Origin: Streptomyces caatingaensis
GTDB taxonomy: Bacteria > Actinomycetota > Actinomycetes > Streptomycetales > Streptomycetaceae
Direction: 5' to 3'
Length of the DNA: 64,000 nt
NCBI RefSeq assembly: GCF_001187435.1
Contig: NZ_LFXA01000018.1
Coordinates: 496,001-560,000 of the forward strand
The notes beneath the pieces are model-generated. The model ran no database searches. It was not told where the DNA came from and saw nothing but the letters and a program-made list of their open reading frames with translations. Shown here in pieces: positions 8,981 through 17,192 of this stretch; within the stretch, counting starts at the first letter, position 1; every line of letters begins with the position of its first letter. The position numbers were made by a program, and so were the translations under genes.

Positions 8981-11214
8981 GTGACGATCAGAAGCGACAC
9001 GCCCGGACGCCCGTGGAGGGCGGCTGGCAGCCGATGCCCCGCGGCGTGGAGATCGACGCCGAGGGCACCGCGTTCGTCCAGCTCCCGCCCGAGCTCCTGG
9101 CGCACCCGAACCCGGGCGGCGGCAACGGCTGGGCGCCGCTGGCCGCGCCCGGCACGGGCTACGCGCCGCCCGCCGCCTCCGGCTGGGACGCGGCGCCCGC
9201 CTATCCGGCCGCGCCCCAGCACGCCGGCCCCCAGCACGCCGCGCCCCAGCACTCCGTTCCGCATCAGTCGGCGGGGCGTCACCAGGCCGGTGCTGCGCCG
9301 GGCCAGGCGCAGAACGCGCCCCACGCCCACGCCCCGGCGTCCGTCCCGCAGCAGGCCGCGGGGCCCGCGGACGGCCGTGCGCCGGAGCCGGTCGACGACT
9401 GGCCGGCCGGGCCGTACGTCTCGGGCAACTCGGGCGAATGGGCCGTGACCGCCGACGCGTACGCGCCCCCCGCGGCGGCCCCGGGCGGGCCGGACCGGCA
9501 GCAGCACGACACGGTGCACGACACGGCGCAGTGGCCGGTGCCGTTCCCCGACGCCCCGGGGGACGCCTCCACCGGGCAGTGGTCCGTCCCGGCCGCCGGG
9601 GACGACCCGGTGGACGAGTCCGGCGAGTACGCCGCGGGCGCGTACGCGCCGCACGGGCGGGCCGCGTCGGCCGATGCGATGCGGGCGGGCGGATCCGCCG
9701 GCGCCGCGGACCCGGACCCCCACGCCACCGCGCCCTGGCCGGCCCCCGCGCCGGGCGACACCGGCGCCGGCGTCTGGCACCAGCCCGTCGGTGACGGGGC
9801 GACGGGTCCGTCGGCCGGCCAGTGGGACCTACCGTCAGTCCCGCACGCCTCACGTGCCCCGGAAGCCCCCGCGGCCTCGCCCGTTCAGGGCGACACGCCC
9901 GAGGGGACGGGGGAGTACACGGCGAACGCGTACGCGGGCGACGGGTTGACGCGACCGTCCACCGGGGGAGGCGCCATGGGCGTCACCGGTACGGGCGACA
10001 CGTCGGCCTCCGGCGCCTGGGAGGTCGCGAACGGCGTCCCGGGCGCCCCCGGAGTGACGCCGCACGCCGCCGAGCGGGCGGAGGCCGAGGCCCCCGTCCC
10101 GGCGGCCGCCTCCGCCGTGCCCGCCGCCGCGGGGCTCGCCGGCCCGGCCGGGGCCGCGGGGCTCGCCGAGCCTTCGGCGTCCGGCCCTTCCGCTGCATCC
10201 TCCACGTCCGTCGCTTCCGCCACGTCCACCGTCTCCCCCGCGCCCGTCGCCCCCGCCGCCTCGGTGGAGGAGCCGTCCGCCCCGGAGCCGGTGCGCACCG
10301 AAGCCGCGGCGCCGGACGCGCACGAGCCCCACCTCCCGCACCCCCACGAGCCCGTCGCGGCGTCCGCCCCGGAGCCGCCCGCCGAGGCCGCGGCACCGAC
10401 GGGCCCCGCGACCCCGGAGGCCCCCGAGGCCGCGGAGACCCCGGCGGTTCCGGAGACCCCGGCGGTTCCGGAGACCTCGGAGGCTCCGGAGTCCCCGGCC
10501 GGCCCCGGACACGAGGACGGCCGCCCCGACGCCGGCCGATCCTCCGCCGACGGGCAGCCGCTGCCGGAGGAACCGCTGTCCGACGAGGAGCTCCTTCCCC
10601 CGGCCCCGGCCACCGAGCACCCCTGCGCCTCCTACGTCCTGCGCGTCAACGGCACCGACCGGCCGGTCAGCGACGCCTGGATCGGCGAGTCCCTGCTCTA
10701 CGTCCTGCGCGAGCGCCTCGGCCTCGCGGGGGCCAAGGACGGCTGCTCGCAGGGCGAGTGCGGCGCCTGCTCCGTGCAGGTGGACGGCCGGCTCGTCGCG
10801 TCCTGCCTCGTCCCGGCCGCCACCACGGCCGGCTCCGAGATCCGCACCGTCGAGGGCCTCGCCGAGGGCGGACGGCCCTCGGACGTGCAGCGCGCGCTCG
10901 CAGAGTGCGGCGCGGTGCAGTGCGGCTTCTGCGTGCCCGGCCTCGCCATGACGGTCCACGACCTCCTGGAGGGCAACCACGCCCCCACCGAACGGGAGAC
11001 CCGCCAGGCCCTCTGCGGCAACCTCTGCCGCTGCTCCGGCTACCGCGGCGTGCTCGAAGCCGTCCGCAAGGTCGCCGACGAGCGCGCCGAGGCCGCCGCG
11101 GCCCTGGAGGAAGCACAGGCACACCAGTCCGGCGACGGGCCGGACGCAGCGACGGGACGCATCCCGCACCAGGCGGGGCCGCAGAACGGCGGCGGCGGAA
11201 AGGCGACGGCATGA
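8977..11214 (+). CDS. [2Fe-2S] subunit with a long disordered N-terminal extension
   Basis: A 745-residue protein whose C-terminal 190 residues are an ordinary molybdenum-hydroxylase iron-sulfur subunit. The first cluster is bound by Cys590, Cys595, Cys598 and Cys610 (CSQGECGAC...ASC) and the second by Cys649, Cys652, Cys684 and Cys686 (CGFC...CRCSGY). Residues 1 to about 548 are Pro/Ala/Gly/Glu-rich and seem disordered. Short recurring units of the type GEW-AVTADAY, GQWSVP, GEYAAGAY, GQWDLP and GEYTANAY recur at residues 149-330. Family members are normally 150-200 residues. The GTG start overlaps the previous stop, and the reading frame and GC3 are continuous, so this is not a sequencing join. 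The extension may tether or localise the enzyme (speculation). Confidence 0.9.
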   Translation: MSDDQKRHARTPVEGGWQPMPRGVEIDAEGTAFVQLPPELLAHPNPGGGNGWAPLAAPGTGYAPPAASGWDAAPAYPAAPQHAGPQHAAPQHSVPHQSAGRHQAGAAPGQAQNAPHAHAPASVPQQAAGPADGRAPEPVDDWPAGPYVSGNSGEWAVTADAYAPPAAAPGGPDRQQHDTVHDTAQWPVPFPDAPGDASTGQWSVPAAGDDPVDESGEYAAGAYAPHGRAASADAMRAGGSAGAADPDPHATAPWPAPAPGDTGAGVWHQPVGDGATGPSAGQWDLPSVPHASRAPEAPAASPVQGDTPEGTGEYTANAYAGDGLTRPSTGGGAMGVTGTGDTSASGAWEVANGVPGAPGVTPHAAERAEAEAPVPAAASAVPAAAGLAGPAGAAGLAEPSASGPSAASSTSVASATSTVSPAPVAPAASVEEPSAPEPVRTEAAAPDAHEPHLPHPHEPVAASAPEPPAEAAAPTGPATPEAPEAAETPAVPETPAVPETSEAPESPAGPGHEDGRPDAGRSSADGQPLPEEPLSDEELLPPAPATEHPCASYVLRVNGTDRPVSDAWIGESLLYVLRERLGLAGAKDGCSQGECGACSVQVDGRLVASCLVPAATTAGSEIRTVEGLAEGGRPSDVQRALAECGAVQCGFCVPGLAMTVHDLLEGNHAPTERETRQALCGNLCRCSGYRGVLEAVRKVADERAEAAAALEEAQAHQSGDGPDAATGRIPHQAGPQNGGGGKATA

Positions 11215-13574
11215 CGGGCGGCATGGGCGGCAGCGCCGGAACGGCCGGATCCGGCGGACCGGACGACGTGACCGGCGTGCTCGGCTCGCTCGCCGTGTCC
11301 GCCGTCGCCGCGCCCCCCGCGGCGCCCGACGGCCCCCCGCAGGGCCTCGGCGTCTCCGTGCCCGCGGCCGACGCGGACGCCAAGACGCAGGGCACCTTCC
11401 CGTACGCCGCGGACCTGTGGGCCGAGGGCCTGCTGTGGGCCGCCGTGCTGCGCTCGCCGCACCCGCACGCCCGCATCCTGTCCATCGACACCCGCACCGC
11501 CGCCGCCATGCCCGGCGTCCACGCCGTCGTCACCCACGCCGACGTCCCCGGCGACGCCGCCCACGGCCGCCGCGTCGCCGACCGTCCGGTCTTCGCCTCC
11601 GACGTCGTCCGCCACCACGGCGAGCCCATCGCCGCGGTCGCCGCCGACCACCCCGACACGGCGCGGCTCGCCGCCGCCGCCATCGCCGTCGAGTACGAGC
11701 TGCTGGAGCCCGTCACCGACCCCGAACTGGCCTTCTCCGCCGAGCCGTTGCACCCCGACGGCAACCTCATCCGGCACATCCCGCTGCGCTTCGGCGACCC
11801 GGAGATCACCGGCGAGGTCGTCGTCGAGGGCCTCTACCGCATCGGCCGCCAGGACCCCGCGCCCATCGGCGCCGAGGCCGCGCTCGCCGTCCCCCGGCCC
11901 GACGGCGGCGTCGAGATCTACACCGCCTCCACCGACCCGCACGCCGACCGCGACCTGGCCGCCGCCGCGTTCGCCCTCGAACCCGAGCGCGTCAAGATCG
12001 TCGTGACCGGTGTGCCCGGCGCCATGGGCGACCGCGAGGACCCCGGCGTCCAGCTCCCGCTCGGCCTCCTCGCGCTGCGCACCGGCCACCCGGTCAAGCT
12101 CGCGGCCACCCGCGAGGAGTCGTTCCTCAGCCACGCCCACCGCCACCCGACCCTGCTGCGCTACCGCCACCACGCCGACGCCGAGGGCAAGTTGGTGAAG
12201 GTCGAGGCCCAGATCCTCATGGACGCCGGCGCCTACGCCGACTCCTCCGGCGACGCGCTCGCCGCCGCCGTCGCCTTCGCCTGCGGCCCGTACGTCGTCC
12301 CGCACGCCTTCGTCGAGGGCTGGGCCGTGCGCACCAACAACCCGCCCTCCGGGCACGTGCGCGGCGAAGGCGCCATGCAGGTCTGCGCGGCGTACGAGGG
12401 CCAGATGGACAAGCTCGCCGCGAAACTCGGCCTCGACCCGGCCGACCTCCGCATGCGCAACATCATGGCCACCGGCGACCTCCTCCCCACCGGCCAGACG
12501 GTCACCTGCCCGGCGCCCGTCGCCGAACTCCTCGCCGCCGTCCGCGACTTCCCCCTCCCCGCGACCTCCCCCGAGGAGGAGGACTGGCTCCCCGGCGGCC
12601 CCGAGGGTGCCGGCGAGCCCTCCGCCGTCCGCCGCGGCGTCGGCTACGGCGTCGGCATGGTCCACATGCTGGGCGCCGAGGGCGCCGACGAGGTCTCCAC
12701 CGCCACGGTGAAGGTCAGCGGCTCCGTCGCCACCGTCATCTGCGCGGCCGTCGAGACCGGACAGGGCTTCTCCACCCTCGCCCGGCAGATCGTCCAGGAG
12801 GTCCTGGGCGTCACCGACGTCCACGTCGCCCCCATCGACACCGACCAGCCGCCCTGCGGCCCCGCCGCGCACGGCCGCCACACCTGGGTCTCCGGCGGCG
12901 CGGTCGAGCGCGCGGCGCGCATGGTCCGTACGCAGCTGCTCCAGCCACTGGCGGCCCAGTTCGGCATGTCGACGGAGCTGCTGACGATCGCCGACGGCCG
13001 CATCACCTCGTACGACGGCGTCCTCAGCACGACCGTCGCCGAGGCCCTCGACGGCAAGGAGCTCTGGGCCACGGCCCAGTGCCGCCCCCACCCCACGGAG
13101 CCGCTGGACGAGACCGGCCAGGGCGACGCGTTCGTGGGCATCGCCTTCTGCGCCGTCCGCGCCGTGGTCGACGTGGACGTCGAACTCGGCTCCGTCCGCG
13201 TCGTCGAGATGGCCGTCGCCCAGGACGTGGGCCGCGTCCTCAACCCGGCCCAGGCGCACGCCCGCATCGAGGCCGGCATCACCCAGGGCGTGGGCGCCGC
13301 CCTGACGGAGAACCTCCGCACCAACGCGGGCCAGGTCCGCCGCCCCGACTTCGCGGGCTACGCCCTCCCCACGTCGCTGGACGCCCCCGACATCCGCATC
13401 GTCAAACTCGTCGAGGAACGCGACGTCGTCGCCCCCTTCGGCGCCAAGGCCATCAGCGCCGTCCCCGTCGTCACCGCCCCGGCCGCCGTCGCCTCCGCCG
13501 TCCGCGCCGCGACGGGCCGCCCCGTCAACCGCCTGCCGATCCGCCCGCAGGCGGCGGTGGGGGCGGGGCTGTAG
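11211..13574 (+). CDS. Molybdopterin-binding subunit, xanthine dehydrogenase-like, atypical active site
   Basis: A 787-residue large subunit whose ATG overlaps the Fe-S gene stop (ATGA). An N-terminal hammerhead domain (LLWAAVLRSPHPHARILSID) precedes two molybdopterin domains that keep VRGEGAMQ and ETGQGFSTL. Two canonical motifs are altered. The usual GGGFGGK-like loop reads GAMGDRED (about residues 267-277), and the usual GAKGVGEP reads GAKAISAVP, putting Ala750 where the catalytic Glu of this family sits. It may therefore be an inactive or differently acting homologue. Family membership is firm; the reaction is unknown. Confidence 0.88.
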   Translation: MTGGMGGSAGTAGSGGPDDVTGVLGSLAVSAVAAPPAAPDGPPQGLGVSVPAADADAKTQGTFPYAADLWAEGLLWAAVLRSPHPHARILSIDTRTAAAMPGVHAVVTHADVPGDAAHGRRVADRPVFASDVVRHHGEPIAAVAADHPDTARLAAAAIAVEYELLEPVTDPELAFSAEPLHPDGNLIRHIPLRFGDPEITGEVVVEGLYRIGRQDPAPIGAEAALAVPRPDGGVEIYTASTDPHADRDLAAAAFALEPERVKIVVTGVPGAMGDREDPGVQLPLGLLALRTGHPVKLAATREESFLSHAHRHPTLLRYRHHADAEGKLVKVEAQILMDAGAYADSSGDALAAAVAFACGPYVVPHAFVEGWAVRTNNPPSGHVRGEGAMQVCAAYEGQMDKLAAKLGLDPADLRMRNIMATGDLLPTGQTVTCPAPVAELLAAVRDFPLPATSPEEEDWLPGGPEGAGEPSAVRRGVGYGVGMVHMLGAEGADEVSTATVKVSGSVATVICAAVETGQGFSTLARQIVQEVLGVTDVHVAPIDTDQPPCGPAAHGRHTWVSGGAVERAARMVRTQLLQPLAAQFGMSTELLTIADGRITSYDGVLSTTVAEALDGKELWATAQCRPHPTEPLDETGQGDAFVGIAFCAVRAVVDVDVELGSVRVVEMAVAQDVGRVLNPAQAHARIEAGITQGVGAALTENLRTNAGQVRRPDFAGYALPTSLDAPDIRIVKLVEERDVVAPFGAKAISAVPVVTAPAAVASAVRAATGRPVNRLPIRPQAAVGAGL

Positions 13575-13581
13575 CGCGCTA

Positions 13582-13599
13582 TCCGTATTCGTACTCATG
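13582..13599 (+). promoter_or_regulatory. Copy 1 of the TGAGTA-N4-TACTCA palindrome (degenerate)
   Basis: The sequence TCCGTATTCGTACTCATG carries the conserved right half CGTACTCATG and a left half with two changes. It lies 98 bases upstream of the GTG start at 13697 and just after the molybdenum-subunit stop. Four further copies occur at 22427, 27328, 28037 and 29856. Confidence 0.5.
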
Positions 13600-13696
13600 T
13601 GAGTTGAGGGAATGCACGATGCGGGGCTGACTACCTGTCGGTAGGCTAGCGAGGTTCATTGCAGGGCTCACGGGGTTGTTGAGGTGGGGGTTACAA

Positions 13697-14149
13697 GTGG
13701 CGTGGTCCACTGGTAAGCAACGGCAAGAACTGGAGACGCTCAAGTCCTTCAAGGGACGCGTCGACGACGCGCTGACGAAACTGGGGAGTTCGGAAGCCGC
13801 TCCTTCGCGTATCGGGGCGTCCCGGCTGAACCAGGCCCATCTGGGCAAGGGCTTCGACTCCGTGGGGGCGCTCCATGCGGCCTATTTGGCTGTGCACGAG
13901 GATCTGACCACGCTGTCGCAGCTGTTCGCCGACCAGATCGAGGCGCTGAGCCTGGCGATCCAGGGCGCGCACAACGGATACGCGGAAACGGACGCGCGGC
14001 ACCGTCAGCGTATGTGGGCTGTGCAGCAGCAACTCACCAAGCACTACGACCCGAAGCTGGACCCGCACACGCCGAAGACCGAGTCCGGTGGCGGAACGGG
14101 CCCAGATGCCGGCGGCACGGGCGGCACCGAGGACAAGGGAGGCATGTGA
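13697..14149 (+). CDS. Helical WXG100-neighbour protein
   Basis: I do not recognise the family. The 150-residue protein is mostly charged helix (KQRQELETLKSFKGRVDDAL, then AVHEDLTTLSQLFADQIEAL) with a Gly/Asp-rich tail. That build suits small partners of type VII secretion substrates. The GTG at 13697 is preceded by GGTGGGGG 6-8 bases upstream. It is followed within 2 bases by the WXG100-like gene and then the mycosin, so the three probably form an operon, with the palindrome at 13582 in its upstream region. A role in the type VII pathway is inference from context. Confidence 0.72.
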   Translation: MAWSTGKQRQELETLKSFKGRVDDALTKLGSSEAAPSRIGASRLNQAHLGKGFDSVGALHAAYLAVHEDLTTLSQLFADQIEALSLAIQGAHNGYAETDARHRQRMWAVQQQLTKHYDPKLDPHTPKTESGGGTGPDAGGTGGTEDKGGM

Positions 14150-14150
14150 C

Positions 14151-15800
14151 ATGACTGAGCGAGTCCAGCCCAGCGGGCCCACCGACCCGCGCAAGACGTT
14201 CACCGCGCCGTCGCTTCCCGACTTCGGCAAGTTCTCGCACGAGGAACTGCTGGCGATGATCGAGCACGCGGACCCGGAGAAGGTCCACGAAATCGCGAGC
14301 AAGCTCCACGAGGCCGCCCAGACCGTCCATGACATCGGCCGGGATCTCAAGGAGCACATGAGCCGCGTCGACTGGGAGGGCGAGGGCGCCGACGCCTTCC
14401 ACGCGTGGGGCGGCAGCATGGCCAACGCCACCACACAGCTGGGTGCTTATGCCGAAAAGGCCGGTGACTGGATGCAGGTTGCCTCGAACGCCCTCAGCGC
14501 CGCGAAGAAAATGCCGAAGGTCCCCGCGTCGGCCAAGTCGACGGTCGAGGAGTTCGACCGTCTTTACCCCGGCATCCGCGGCAACCCTCTGCTCTTCAAC
14601 GATGACATCACCCGCCTCAAGGGCGGCCCCAGCACCTTCCAGGTGACGAGCGCGCTCCAGACGCTCCGCAAGGAGCACGACGAGGCGGCCAGTGCAATGA
14701 CCAAGTTGGCGTCGGCGTACAACGACTCGGGCGCGGAGCTGACGAAGGCAACGCGGCCGAACTTTCCGCCCATGCCGGGGACGATGATGCCCCCGCCCGG
14801 CAGCGTGGAGGAGGCCGAGTACCTTCCCGGCCCCGGGGGAGGCGCCGGTGCGGGCGGTGCCGCCGCCGGTGGTGCTGGGTACGGGGCAGCCGCCGCCGGA
14901 TCCGGGCAGGAGCCCTCGGGGCCGTCCAGCGTGACCGGGAGCCACGGGAACAGCACTTCCTCCAGTGGTGCGGACACGTCCACCGGCGTGGTTTCCCCAC
15001 CCCATGGCGACCGCTCCGAACCCTCGACCGACTCATCGACGAGGTCGGACAGCGTGGTGAAAACCGTGCCGTCGCTGCCCAACGTTCCGGCCACACCCAA
15101 TGGCGGTCCACCGACCACGCCTTCGCCACACGGTCCACATGTACCGCCGCCCGTCGTCCATCCGCATGTGCCCACTCCGCATACATCCAAGATCCCGCCG
15201 GTCACTTCGAGGACGCCGGGCCGAATGCCCTCGCCGTCCAAGCCGGAGGGCCGGACCGGCCCTGTGGTGACCGGTCCGGGTTCCCCGGGTACCCGGCGCG
15301 TGCCCGGCATCCCGGGTGTGCCGGGGGGCCCGGGGAGCAGCCCGGGCACTGGGCGTGTGGGGATGCCTTCGAGCGCCCCCCGAGTCCCCGCAAGTGAGGT
15401 CATCGGCGGTCGGCCGGCCCCCCGGGCAGCGGCCCCGTCGCCGCTGCAGACTCCTCGCGGCACGGTCGTCGGAGCCGAACCCGTGCACGGAGCCCAAGGA
15501 ATGCAAGGACGACCGGGTATGGCCGGCCCCGGCTTCGGCGGTGTGCCCGGCGCGCCCGGCGGTGGCCGTGGCGTCGGAGCAGGCGGTCGTCGGCTGGCAT
15601 CGGAGGCCGGCGGTGTCGTCGGCGGCAGCACGCAGAACGGCAGCCGTGCTTTCACCCAGGGCGGTACGGGACTCGTCCGCACCCCGGATGACCGGCAGCG
15701 GCACAGCCGACGGGGCAAGCGTCCCGACTATCTGGTCGAGGACGAGGAATCGTGGCCGTCCCATGACGGGCAGCGGAACGTACCGCCGGTGATCGGCTGA
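14151..15800 (+). CDS. WXG100-type protein with a long Pro/Gly tail
   Basis: This 549-residue protein has an N-terminal helical region (about residues 20-205). It contains the WXG-style turn in VDWEGEGADAFHAWG near residue 72 and long amphipathic helices with AAQTVHDIGRDL. From about residue 205 it is a low-complexity Pro/Gly/Ser tail, broadly PPE-like in layout. Such proteins are substrates or surface partners of type VII (ESX) secretion. The gene lies one base after the previous stop and 24 bases before the mycosin gene. No ESX core gene (EccB, EccC, EccD) is in the window. Confidence 0.8.
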   Translation: MTERVQPSGPTDPRKTFTAPSLPDFGKFSHEELLAMIEHADPEKVHEIASKLHEAAQTVHDIGRDLKEHMSRVDWEGEGADAFHAWGGSMANATTQLGAYAEKAGDWMQVASNALSAAKKMPKVPASAKSTVEEFDRLYPGIRGNPLLFNDDITRLKGGPSTFQVTSALQTLRKEHDEAASAMTKLASAYNDSGAELTKATRPNFPPMPGTMMPPPGSVEEAEYLPGPGGGAGAGGAAAGGAGYGAAAAGSGQEPSGPSSVTGSHGNSTSSSGADTSTGVVSPPHGDRSEPSTDSSTRSDSVVKTVPSLPNVPATPNGGPPTTPSPHGPHVPPPVVHPHVPTPHTSKIPPVTSRTPGRMPSPSKPEGRTGPVVTGPGSPGTRRVPGIPGVPGGPGSSPGTGRVGMPSSAPRVPASEVIGGRPAPRAAAPSPLQTPRGTVVGAEPVHGAQGMQGRPGMAGPGFGGVPGAPGGGRGVGAGGRRLASEAGGVVGGSTQNGSRAFTQGGTGLVRTPDDRQRHSRRGKRPDYLVEDEESWPSHDGQRNVPPVIG

Positions 15801-15824
15801 CTCCTGGAAGGAAGAGGGCAGTTC

Positions 15825-17078
15825 ATGCGCAGAGACACGCGTCTCGGACGAGGTCTACGGTCTGGCGCGTTGCACTGCGCTGCCGCCCTCTTCCTTCTGG
15901 CGTTCACCACGGCACCGGCCCATGCCGACACGGTCAGGGAGCGGCAATGGCACCTCGACGGCATGCATGCCGAGGAGATGTGGCGCACGAGCACCGGTTC
16001 CGGCGTGACGGTGGCTGTCATTGACACGGGTGTGGACGCCGATCTGCCCGACCTTGAAGGGCAAGTGCTTCCTGGGAAGGACTTTTCCGGAGCCCCTGGA
16101 GACTCGCACACAGATTATGACGGCCACGGTACTGCCATGGCCGTACTGATTGCCGGCACCGGCCGGGGATTTGACGGGCGAGGCGCCAAGGGCCTTGCAC
16201 CGGGGGCCAAGGTTCTCCCCCTACGGGTCGACACCGATCAATCTCCGAAACCCTTGCCGGACACACATCATGCCTTGGCTCGCGCCATTCGGTACGCGGC
16301 GGACTCGGAAGCCAGGATCATCAATATCTCACTGGCCAACATCGCGGAGATCGAAGCCCAGTCCCAGGCGTTGGACTATGCGCTCGAAAAGGGAAAGCTG
16401 GTCTTCGCAGGTGTCGGGAACTCGGCGCAGAAGGGTAACCCGATCCTCTACCCGGCAGCCCACAAGGGCGTGGTAGGGGTGGGAGCCATCGACAAGAACG
16501 CAACCGTGACGGCAGAGTCCGAGCGTGGAAGCCAAGTGACCCTCGCGGCTCCAGGCGAGGACATGTACACAACCTCCGAGCGGGGAGGCGGCGTTCGCCG
16601 CGGCCACGGCACCAGCGACGCCTCCGCCCTTGCCTCCGCCTCCGCCGCCCTCCTCTGGTCCGTCCACACCGACTGGACCGCGAACCAAGTCCTCCGCGTC
16701 CTCATCAACACCGCTCATGGTCCCGAAAGCGGGGCGAAGCGCAGCGCGTCCCTCGGCTATGGAGTGGTCCGCCCGCGTGTAGCCCTCAAGAGCCCGGGTG
16801 ATCCGGGCGCGGCCGACGTCAATCCATTGACCGGCGCGAAAAGTGCGCCACCTCAGACGTCGCAAGCGCCGCAGCCGGGACAGGAGGGCGGACAGAACCA
16901 TGTCCAGCGCGATCAGGCGCCCCGTGCTGACACCCGACAGGACGAGGGTGGGAGCGCCGGGAAGTGGGTTGCCCTAGGTGCAGGAGCACTTGTCTGCATC
17001 GGCATTGCAGTCATCGTTCCGTTGCTTCGGGCGCGAAACCGCCGACGTTCTCATAGAGAGCCGGGCCGGGACTTCTAG
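15825..17078 (+). CDS. Mycosin-type subtilisin protease (S8), membrane anchored
   Basis: A 417-residue exported serine protease. The signal peptide ends near APAHAD. The catalytic triad is visible: Asp67 in VAVIDTGVD, His101 in DGHGTAMA and Ser264 in GHGTSDASA. A transmembrane helix (WVALGAGALVCIGIAVIVPL) and a basic tail close the protein, as in type VII secretion-associated mycosins. The oxyanion-region sequence GNSAQKGNPILYPAA also fits. It probably processes or quality-controls the WXG-type proteins encoded upstream (inference from family and context). GGAAGGAAGAGG precedes the ATG. Confidence 0.92.
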   Translation: MRRDTRLGRGLRSGALHCAAALFLLAFTTAPAHADTVRERQWHLDGMHAEEMWRTSTGSGVTVAVIDTGVDADLPDLEGQVLPGKDFSGAPGDSHTDYDGHGTAMAVLIAGTGRGFDGRGAKGLAPGAKVLPLRVDTDQSPKPLPDTHHALARAIRYAADSEARIINISLANIAEIEAQSQALDYALEKGKLVFAGVGNSAQKGNPILYPAAHKGVVGVGAIDKNATVTAESERGSQVTLAAPGEDMYTTSERGGGVRRGHGTSDASALASASAALLWSVHTDWTANQVLRVLINTAHGPESGAKRSASLGYGVVRPRVALKSPGDPGAADVNPLTGAKSAPPQTSQAPQPGQEGGQNHVQRDQAPRADTRQDEGGSAGKWVALGAGALVCIGIAVIVPLLRARNRRRSHREPGRDF

Positions 17079-17192
17079 GGAGGGGCTCCACACTCCTCCA
17101 GCGGTTTCCCGCCGGGGAGTGGCCTCCAGGGTCCCGCTGCCGGCCCCACGGATGAGAGGTCCATTGCCATGGGGCCAGTGGGACGACAGGGG

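Noticed and set aside
11040..13598. Long open frame on the minus strand opposite the molybdenum subunit
   Set aside because: It is a composition mirror of a real high-GC3 gene: rich in Asp/Gly/Val/Arg/Ala, with no domain or ribosome site. Similar mirror frames at 360-2540, 6040-8586, 30044-31000 and 49858-53040 were set aside for the same reason.
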